A model generated the notes under the pieces. That model was not told the origin of the DNA, made no database searches, and saw only the letters and a program-made list of their open reading frames with translations. From positions 1 through 11,063 of the forward strand of contig JBEKVE010000105.1 in NCBI GenBank assembly GCA_049514335.1: a stretch of DNA of 11,063 nt, given 5' to 3'. Both the position numbers and the translations under genes were made by a program. Of the stretch, positions 5,939-11,063 are shown in pieces (the first letter of the stretch is position 1; every line of letters begins with the position of its first letter). Source of the DNA: JBEKVE01 sp049514335 (GTDB lineage Bacteria; Actinomycetota; Acidimicrobiia; Acidimicrobiales; UBA8190).

Positions 5939-7489
5939 TCAGTGGCGGCGGGGAATGCGGCGAACGCCGGACGTCCCCGCCGTCACGACCTCGGGCTCGT
6001 CGAGGTCGATGTGCACGGGCACCGGCGTGGGTGCCAGCTCCACTCCCCCGTCGCCGGGACGGGGCTCGGTCGGGATGCTCTCGTACTCACCGGTGGCGCT
6101 ACGGGTGATGATGACGGCTCGCTTGCGACGGCCCACGCCGGGCGTGCCCGTCATCTCCTTGCACAGGTAGTAGGTGAACACCCCGGTGACCGCAGGGACC
6201 ACCAACACCGCGAACCGGAAGAACCACAGCACCTCGTTGAGCGAGACCTCGAAGTAGTTGGCCAGCACGTCGGTCGAGCTGGCGGCGAACAGCGTGAAGA
6301 AGAAGGCGAGGGCCGCCGCGCCGATGGCGGTGCGCTTGGGCTTCTCCCGGGGCCGGTCCAACAGGTTGTGCTCGCCGGTGTCGCGGGTCACCTTCGCCTC
6401 CACGAACGGCCAGGCGTAGAACACGGTGAAACAGAAGCCGGGGAACACCACGGCAGGCAGCAGGATCACGAACGGGATGGTGTGGCCCCACAGGCTCCAG
6501 TTGAGCGGGGGCATGATGCGCAGGGCGCCGTCGAGCCAGCCCATGTACCAGTCGGGCTGCACGGCGTAGCTGATCTTGTACGGCTCGTACTGGCCGAACT
6601 GCCAGATGGGGTTGATCTGGGCCAGGCCGCCGAGCGCCCACAGCACCCCGGACGTCATGAACAGGAAGCCCGTGGTCTTGAAGATGAACGTGGGGTACAT
6701 GGGCGAGCCCACCACGTTCTTCTCCGTACGCCCGTGGCCGGGGAATTGGGTGTGCTTCTGGCGCACGAGGAGCCCGAGGTGCCCGGCGATGAGGCCGCCG
6801 ATGATGACGGGCAGGATCAGCACGTGGATGATGAACAGGCGCGGGATGATGTCGCCGTTGCCGGGGAAGTTGCCGCCGAACAGGAACGTGGCCAGGTAGG
6901 AACCCACGATCGGGATCGACAGCACGATCGAGAACATGATGCGCAGGCCCGTCCCCGACACGAGGTCGTCGGGCAACGAGTAGCCGATGAACCCGTTGGC
7001 GAGCGCCAGGGTGAGCAGGGTGACCCCGATCATCCAGTTGAGCTCGCGGGGCTTGCGGAAGGCGCCGGTGAAGAAGATGCGGCACATGTGCACGGCGATG
7101 GCGCCCACGAACACATCCGCCGCCCAGTGGTGCATCTGGCGGATGACGAGGCCGCTGCGCACACCGAAGGACAAATTCACCGTCGACTCGAAGGCACCAG
7201 ACACCTTCGATCCCCGCAGCGGCGCGTAGACGCCGTGGTAGATGACCTCCGCGGCGGAGGGCACGTAGTAGAGGCTCAGGAACACCCCCGTGGCGATGAG
7301 GACCACGAAGGAGTACAGGGCGATCTCGCCCAGGAGGAAGGACCAGTGGTCGGGGAAGATCTTGTCGAGCAGGGTGCGGCCACCCTTGGCCACCCCGAGA
7401 CGCTCGTCGAGCCACCGCACCCCGGCCACGACGGGGTCCTTCTTCTCTGCCTGGCGGCGACGGCCGCCCCGTGTCTGGGCGGGGCTCAC
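5939..7489 (-). CDS. qcrB: Cytochrome bc1 complex cytochrome b subunit
   Basis: A 516-residue membrane protein that holds the quinol sites of the bc complex; it oxidizes menaquinol at Qp and reduces quinone at Qn. Heme ligands are H120 and H134 (14 apart, in RQMHHWAADVFVGAIAVHM) and H222 and H237 (15 apart), the second spacing being of the b6/actinobacterial type. The Qp-site motif is PDWY (312-315), the actinobacterial form of PEWY. HTQFPG at 246-251 also matches actinobacterial QcrB. The hydrophobic segments suit an eight-to-nine-helix single-chain cytochrome b. After the last helix (about 419-443) a tail of about 70 residues, rich in Pro, Glu and Val, extends into the cytoplasm. The start is GTG at 7489, giving MSPAQTRGG, with GTGA overlapping the qcrA stop. 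The longer frame upstream is the qcrA shadow. It is the last gene of the respiratory cluster; a 62-base gap to the GNAT gene shows no clear terminator. Confidence 0.95.
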   Translation of the reverse strand: MSPAQTRGGRRRQAEKKDPVVAGVRWLDERLGVAKGGRTLLDKIFPDHWSFLLGEIALYSFVVLIATGVFLSLYYVPSAAEVIYHGVYAPLRGSKVSGAFESTVNLSFGVRSGLVIRQMHHWAADVFVGAIAVHMCRIFFTGAFRKPRELNWMIGVTLLTLALANGFIGYSLPDDLVSGTGLRIMFSIVLSIPIVGSYLATFLFGGNFPGNGDIIPRLFIIHVLILPVIIGGLIAGHLGLLVRQKHTQFPGHGRTEKNVVGSPMYPTFIFKTTGFLFMTSGVLWALGGLAQINPIWQFGQYEPYKISYAVQPDWYMGWLDGALRIMPPLNWSLWGHTIPFVILLPAVVFPGFCFTVFYAWPFVEAKVTRDTGEHNLLDRPREKPKRTAIGAAALAFFFTLFAASSTDVLANYFEVSLNEVLWFFRFAVLVVPAVTGVFTYYLCKEMTGTPGVGRRKRAVIITRSATGEYESIPTEPRPGDGGVELAPTPVPVHIDLDEPEVVTAGTSGVRRIPRRH

Positions 7490-8511
7490 GGGCGCTCCCA
7501 GTAACCAGGCCCGACCGGCTGGTCGTAGCCGTCCTGGGCCCGCAGGAACCCCTGGGAATCGATCCACAGCGGCAGCTGGGGCAGCGGGCGGGGGGCAGGG
7601 CCGAAGACGGGGACGGCCCCGACGAGCACATCGAAAAGCGACTGGTGGCAGGGGCACAGCAGCTTCTGAAGGATCTCCTCGTACAGGCCCACGGGGCACC
7701 CGGCATGGGTGCACAGCTTGGAGTAGGCGAGATACCCCTTGGGACCCCACGTCTCACGGCCCGGCGGCAGCGTCTTTATGTAGCCCTCCGACGCCGGCTG
7801 GGCACGGATGAGCATGGTCTGGTCGACGGCCTGGTTGCCGGCCGAGCCGATGAATCCCTCGGGGAACACGGTGAGGGACCCGCCCACCTCGAGGTCGGAC
7901 TGGTGGATGCGGCGGCCGTTCAGGTCCACCAGGTAGGCGCCCTTCGTCCAGTTGGTGACGGCCAGGCTCTTCTTGGGCTGGGGCCCGAGCGAGCGCAACA
8001 GCGGGAACCCGAGCACGAGGCCCATCACCCCGGCCCCGGCACCGAGGATGGTCCCCAGGAACCCGCGCCGGCGGAAGATCATCTGGCCACGGTCGGTCAC
8101 GGCGGCCGCCATGGCCTCGACCTCGGGCTCGGTGCCGGCCAACGAGTGGCGCTGCTCCTCGAAGGGGCCCACGGGGAGGAGGTACTTGCCCCACGCCGAC
8201 ATGCCGAAGCCGAAGGCGAAGAGGCCGACCCCCATGAAGATGCCTTCCCACTGGGTCTGACCGCCGACCCAGTACAGCGCGCCGTAGGCAGCGAACCCTG
8301 CCAGCCCGACGAGCAGGATGAGCCCCACGATGGCCTCGGCCCGGCGCGGGTTCTTGGCATAGGGCTGCAGGTGCGGGTCGTCGAAGGCCGACACGGGCAA
8401 GGCGGCGGCGTGCGTGGTGCCGTCTCCGTGCGCATCGCCGCCGGCGTGCACGGCGTCGCCGGGGGCGCCGTCGCCGCCTACTCCCACCATGGTCTCGGTG
8501 TCGTCGCTCAT
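7486..8511 (-). CDS. qcrA: Rieske iron-sulfur subunit of the cytochrome bc1 complex
   Basis: A 341-residue protein that passes electrons from menaquinol at the Qp site of QcrB to heme c of QcrC. The C-terminal Rieske domain has CTHAGC (267-272) and CPCHQS (286-291): C267, H269, C286 and H289 would bind the 2Fe-2S cluster, and C272 and C288 would form the disulfide. CPCHQS instead of CPCHGS is usual in actinobacteria. Three membrane helices are visible (about 60-80, 88-108 and 150-172). FRRRGFLG (146-153) just before the third is a Tat-type twin-arginine motif, matching the known Sec-plus-Tat insertion of Streptomyces QcrA. The N-terminal 50 residues are polar, with a Gly/Ala/His-rich stretch (HAGGDAHGDGTTH, 22-34). 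The start ATG at 8511 was chosen because the upstream extension is the qcrC shadow; only 10 bases separate it from the qcrC stop. No strong ribosome binding site is seen. Confidence 0.95.
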   Translation of the reverse strand: MSDDTETMVGVGGDGAPGDAVHAGGDAHGDGTTHAAALPVSAFDDPHLQPYAKNPRRAEAIVGLILLVGLAGFAAYGALYWVGGQTQWEGIFMGVGLFAFGFGMSAWGKYLLPVGPFEEQRHSLAGTEPEVEAMAAAVTDRGQMIFRRRGFLGTILGAGAGVMGLVLGFPLLRSLGPQPKKSLAVTNWTKGAYLVDLNGRRIHQSDLEVGGSLTVFPEGFIGSAGNQAVDQTMLIRAQPASEGYIKTLPPGRETWGPKGYLAYSKLCTHAGCPVGLYEEILQKLLCPCHQSLFDVLVGAVPVFGPAPRPLPQLPLWIDSQGFLRAQDGYDQPVGPGYWERP

Positions 8512-8521
8512 GCCCGCTCGC

Positions 8522-9394
8522 TCACTTGCGATCCCCCAGCCAGAACGCCACCAGCATGAGACCGCCCACGCCGATGAGGAGCCCCACGAAGCCCTCGGCC
8601 ACAGGGCCGATCCCGCCCAGGCCGAGGCCGCCGCGGTTGTCGGGGTGCTGGATGGTCTGGGTGACGTAGGCCACGATGTCGGCCACCTGTTGGTTGGAGA
8701 GGTTGCCGGCACCGAAGTGCGGCATCTGGCTCGGTCCGGTGCGGATGGCCTCGGCCACCTGCCGCGGGTAGGCCTTGTGCAGCGAGGGGGCGAAGTAGCC
8801 GTTCGACAGGGCGTCACCGGCGCCGGTGATGGTGTGGCACCCCGCGCAGTTGAGCACGAACAGCGAGTTGCCCTCGGCCAGGTTCGCCGTCGAGGTGTCG
8901 ACGGCGGGGATGCCCGACGGGTAGTCCGCTGCGGCGGGGGCGAGCGAGTTCACGAACGCCACGATCTCGAGCGTCTTCTTGCGGTTGAAGCGCGGCGGCT
9001 TGCGCACCGGCTGGACGGCGGAGTCGGCCAGCGGCATGCGGCCCGTCGACACCCAGAAGTCGACGGTTGCGGGCCCGAGGCCCTGGAGGTTGGGGGCGCG
9101 GTCGGTGCCCGAGGCATCGGCGCCGTGGCAGCTCGAGCAGTTCTGCTCGAACAGCGTCTGACCCGGCGCGATGTACGAGGCGGGCGGCAGGTGGTAGGTG
9201 ATGGGGTCCGCCGCCTTGTTCTGCGACGACGCCAGGGCCGTGCCACCGGCGGCGGTGCCACCCGGCGGCGCGGCCGCCTGGACGGCCGTGCCCGACGTGA
9301 GCAGGCCCACGACGGCCACGCCCGCCACCAGGAGCCCCGGCAGCAGGTACCGATACCGCAGTCGTCGTCTTCCGTCGTCCCGCATGGTCGCCAT
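8522..9394 (-). CDS. qcrC: Diheme cytochrome c subunit of the cytochrome bc1 complex
   Basis: A 290-residue membrane-anchored diheme cytochrome c. An N-terminal anchor or uncleaved signal (about 15-33, after RRRLRYRY) is followed by two cytochrome c domains with CSSCH (86-90) and CAGCH (183-187). M120 (TGRMPL) and M224 (PSQMPHF) are the likely sixth heme ligands. A C-terminal helix (about 265-286) anchors it again. In actinobacteria this subunit replaces cytochrome c1 plus soluble cytochrome c and feeds electrons straight to the oxidase in the bcc-aa3 supercomplex. I chose ATG at 9394 (MATMRDDGRR), 20 bases after the ctaE stop; ATG at 9385 is equally possible, and the longer reading to 9460 would overlap the end of ctaE. 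No strong ribosome binding site separates these choices. Confidence 0.94.
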   Translation of the reverse strand: MATMRDDGRRRLRYRYLLPGLLVAGVAVVGLLTSGTAVQAAAPPGGTAAGGTALASSQNKAADPITYHLPPASYIAPGQTLFEQNCSSCHGADASGTDRAPNLQGLGPATVDFWVSTGRMPLADSAVQPVRKPPRFNRKKTLEIVAFVNSLAPAAADYPSGIPAVDTSTANLAEGNSLFVLNCAGCHTITGAGDALSNGYFAPSLHKAYPRQVAEAIRTGPSQMPHFGAGNLSNQQVADIVAYVTQTIQHPDNRGGLGLGGIGPVAEGFVGLLIGVGGLMLVAFWLGDRK

Positions 9395-9414
9395 GTCGTT
9401 CGCGTGCCTGGCGG

Positions 9415-10029
9415 TCAGCCCGACTTCAGGAGGAACAGGCAACTGAAGATGCCGATCCACATGAAGTCGACGAAGTGCCAGTAGTACCCCACCGCCTGGA
9501 AGACGTTGGTCTCTCCGGGGTCACCGCCCTTACCACCCATGCGCCCCAGGAGGAAGATCATGGCCACGAGGCCGAGCGCAACGTGCAACCCGTGAATGCC
9601 GGTCATGACGAAGAACAGCGACCAGTACGCGTTGAGGGCCGGGCCGTGGTTGTGCGACGCGAAGTCGTGCCACTCGTACAGCGTGTTGCCCAGGAACGCC
9701 GCGCCCAGGAGGAAGCTCGTCACGATCCACTGCACGGCCCGACGGCGGTCGCCGCGCTCCTGCGCCCAGACGCCCATCTGGAACGTGGGGCTCGAGATCA
9801 GCAGGATGACGCTGAAGATCCCCGCCTGGACGTAGTCGAGATGCTCCCCGTCGAGCAGGGGCCACGAGGAGGCGTGGGCGCGGATCGTGAAGTAGGCGGC
9901 GAACAGGCCGCTGAAGAACATCAGCTCCGAACCGAGCCAGATCATCACCCCGACGGCCAGCAGCGGGGGTCGATCCGGGACGTGGCGGGGGGCGCGCGCC
10001 GAGCGGTCCACGGACAGGGCCTGCGTCAC
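9415..10029 (-). CDS. ctaE: Cytochrome c oxidase subunit III
   Basis: A 204-residue integral membrane protein, the length usual for the short five-helix actinobacterial subunit III. Helices lie at about 23-48, 66-88, 99-118, 133-163 and 177-201. GSELMFFSGLFAAYFTIR (33-50), with the conserved E35, and GIHGLHVALGLVAM (144-157) are family hallmarks, as is the ending GYYWHFVDFMWIGIF (181-195). It supports the aa3 oxidase catalytic subunit, which is not encoded in this window. The start is GTG at 10029, supported by AGGAAAG 5 bases upstream. It is the first gene of the ctaE-qcrCAB cluster, which is the standard order in actinobacteria, and 66 bases separate it from the helicase stop upstream on the same strand. 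Confidence 0.95.
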   Translation of the reverse strand: MTQALSVDRSARAPRHVPDRPPLLAVGVMIWLGSELMFFSGLFAAYFTIRAHASSWPLLDGEHLDYVQAGIFSVILLISSPTFQMGVWAQERGDRRRAVQWIVTSFLLGAAFLGNTLYEWHDFASHNHGPALNAYWSLFFVMTGIHGLHVALGLVAMIFLLGRMGGKGGDPGETNVFQAVGYYWHFVDFMWIGIFSCLFLLKSG

Positions 10030-10034
10030 GGCGT

Positions 10035-10067
10035 CTTTCCTAGCGGACGACGACCCTTCCGCGCCAA
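10035..10067 (-). promoter_or_regulatory. Ribosome binding site and weak promoter-like sequence before ctaE
   Basis: On the minus strand AGGAAAG (10041-10035) lies 5 bases before the ctaE GTG and serves well as a Shine-Dalgarno. Further up, TTGGCG (10067-10062) resembles a -35 box. TAGGAA (10042-10037) could be read as a -10 box, but the 19-base spacing is long and it overlaps the ribosome binding site. The ribosome binding site is the better reading. The real promoter may lie inside the end of the helicase gene. Confidence 0.45.
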
Positions 10068-10095
10068 CACCGTGGGCGCCCCCGGGGCAGGGCCG

Positions 10096-11063
10096 TCAGG
10101 GCACCAGCGCGGCGGGCAGCTCCCTGGCGTGGACGACCGCCAGGCGACGGGTGGGTCGGGTCAGCGCGACGTACAGGGCGCGCAGGCCCTGGGGCGACTC
10201 CTCGACGATGGCGGCGGGCTCCACCACCACCACGGCGTCGAACTCGAGGCCGTTGGCCAGGTCCACGGGGAGGAGGCTGAGCGGGGCCCCCAGGCCGTCG
10301 CGGCGGGGGTCGGTGGCGTCGATGCCGGCGGCGTCGAGGGCCACGGTCAGGTCGGCCAGGAGCGACGCCGGTGCCAGCACGGCGGCGGTGCCTGGGGCGA
10401 CCTCGGCGCACAGCTCACCGGCGAGGGACGCCACGGTGGAGGCGAGGACGGCGGGCTCAGCCCGTTCGAAGCGCGGCACCGAGCCGGTCCGGCGCACGGG
10501 GGTGGGCGGCTTGAGGCCCGGGGCCGCCACCGCCAGGAGCCGGCCGGCCACCTCGACCACCTCGGCCGGGGTGCGGTAGCTGACGCTCAGTTCCACCATG
10601 CGGGGTGAGCGCTGCCCGGGCAGATGGGCGGTGACCTCGTCCCAGCCGGACGGCGCCCAGGGCCCGGTGGCCTGCCCGATGTCGCCCACCACGGTGATCG
10701 ACCCCGACAGGGACCGGCGGGCGACGGAGCGCAGCTGCATGGGCGAGAGGTCCTGGGCCTCGTCCACCACGATGTGGCCGTAGGTGCGAGGCCCGTCGTC
10801 GTGGTCGGTGCCCCCCGTCCGGCCCCGGCGGGGCCCGAGCAGCACCCGCGCCTCGTCGATCAGGGCCAGGTCGGCCAGCGTCCACGGGATCTCCGCCAGC
10901 GCCGCGCTGCGGGGCCGGTGGAGGTGGGACTGCTCCGCCGAGGTGAGCACCCCCTTGCCGGCCAGGGCGAGCAGGGGCTGCGAGCCGAACAGGTCGTGGA
11001 GGAGCTCCTCGGCGCTGAGCCGGGGCCACATGCGGTCGAGGGCGTCGGCGACCTCGGGAAGCC
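10096..11063 (-). CDS. UvrD-like superfamily 1 helicase/ATPase, HelD/HelR type, C-terminal part (5' end outside window)
   Basis: About 322 residues are visible; the frame is open through the window end, so the N-terminus with Walker A is missing. Counting from the codon at 11061-11059, the motifs run in superfamily 1 order. GHIVVDEAQDLSPMQLR (95-111) is motif II. ITVVGDIGQATG (122-133) is motif III. SYRTP (161-165) is motif IV and is the R-T-P form seen in HelD-like proteins. NGLEFDAVVVVEP (270-282) is motif V and LYVALTRPTRRLAVVH (296-311) is motif VI. The segment WPRLSAEELLHDLFGS (12-27) and the R-T-P form point to the actinobacterial HelD/HelR ATPases that remove or recycle RNA polymerase, including in rifampicin tolerance. 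This assignment rests on memory of the family, and a UvrD/Rep-type DNA helicase is the alternative. It precedes ctaE on the same strand, with 66 bases between, and is unlikely to be functionally linked to it. Confidence 0.85.
   Translation of the reverse strand, partial: LPEVADALDRMWPRLSAEELLHDLFGSQPLLALAGKGVLTSAEQSHLHRPRSAALAEIPWTLADLALIDEARVLLGPRRGRTGGTDHDDGPRTYGHIVVDEAQDLSPMQLRSVARRSLSGSITVVGDIGQATGPWAPSGWDEVTAHLPGQRSPRMVELSVSYRTPAEVVEVAGRLLAVAAPGLKPPTPVRRTGSVPRFERAEPAVLASTVASLAGELCAEVAPGTAAVLAPASLLADLTVALDAAGIDATDPRRDGLGAPLSLLPVDLANGLEFDAVVVVEPAAIVEESPQGLRALYVALTRPTRRLAVVHARELPAALVP

Noticed and set aside
5855..7504. A plus-strand open frame of 549 codons antisense to qcrB
   Set aside because: Its product is rich in His, Gly, Glu and Arg with no recognisable domain, and it lies wholly opposite a well-supported cytochrome b gene.
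10070..10095. GC palindrome between the helicase stop and ctaE, considered as a terminator
   Set aside because: The GCCCCCGGGGC core leaves no workable loop and there is no T-run, so it does not form a convincing hairpin.

Overview
The window is a GC-rich (roughly 70% by eye), densely coded chromosomal segment with many GTG starts and 4-base stop/start overlaps. The strongest taxonomic clue is the gene order ctaE-qcrC-qcrA-qcrB on the minus strand. It includes a diheme QcrC, a QcrA with two extra N-terminal membrane helices and a Tat-like RR motif, and a QcrB with PDWY instead of PEWY. This is the arrangement of Actinomycetota, which use a bcc-aa3 supercomplex and no soluble cytochrome c. An environmental lineage such as Acidimicrobiia is possible, but that is inference.

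Layout from left to right. Positions 2-781 (+) hold the C-terminal part of an ABC-2-type permease whose start lies outside the window. It converges, with only 9 bases between, on a large two-module FtsX-type ABC permease (791-3304, -). No ATPase gene for either is visible. A 193-base spacer follows, with a hairpin, an imperfect direct repeat and a weak promoter-like sequence. Next is a phytanoyl-CoA dioxygenase-family gene (3498-4754, -) whose N-terminal half resembles an SCP2 sterol-carrier domain. Then comes a translationally coupled pair, a GNAT acetyltransferase (5346-5876, -) followed by a DUF3052 protein (4885-5349, -).

Positions 5939-10029 (-) hold the respiratory cluster: cytochrome c oxidase subunit III, diheme cytochrome c, Rieske protein and cytochrome b. 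Together they encode the whole bc1-type complex and one aa3 oxidase subunit. They would move electrons from menaquinol through the Rieske centre and the two c hemes to the oxidase. Oxidase subunits I, II and IV are not here. At the right edge (10096 to the end, -) is the C-terminal part of a UvrD-like superfamily 1 helicase/ATPase of the HelD/HelR kind, cut off by the window end.

All genes except the first are on the minus strand. I found no tRNA, rRNA, CRISPR, insertion sequence or phage gene, and every visible reading frame is intact. The respiratory genes are ordinary for actinobacteria. The less ordinary items are the SCP2-like/PhyH fusion, the orphan FtsX permease with its structured leader, and terminal extensions on QcrA and QcrB.
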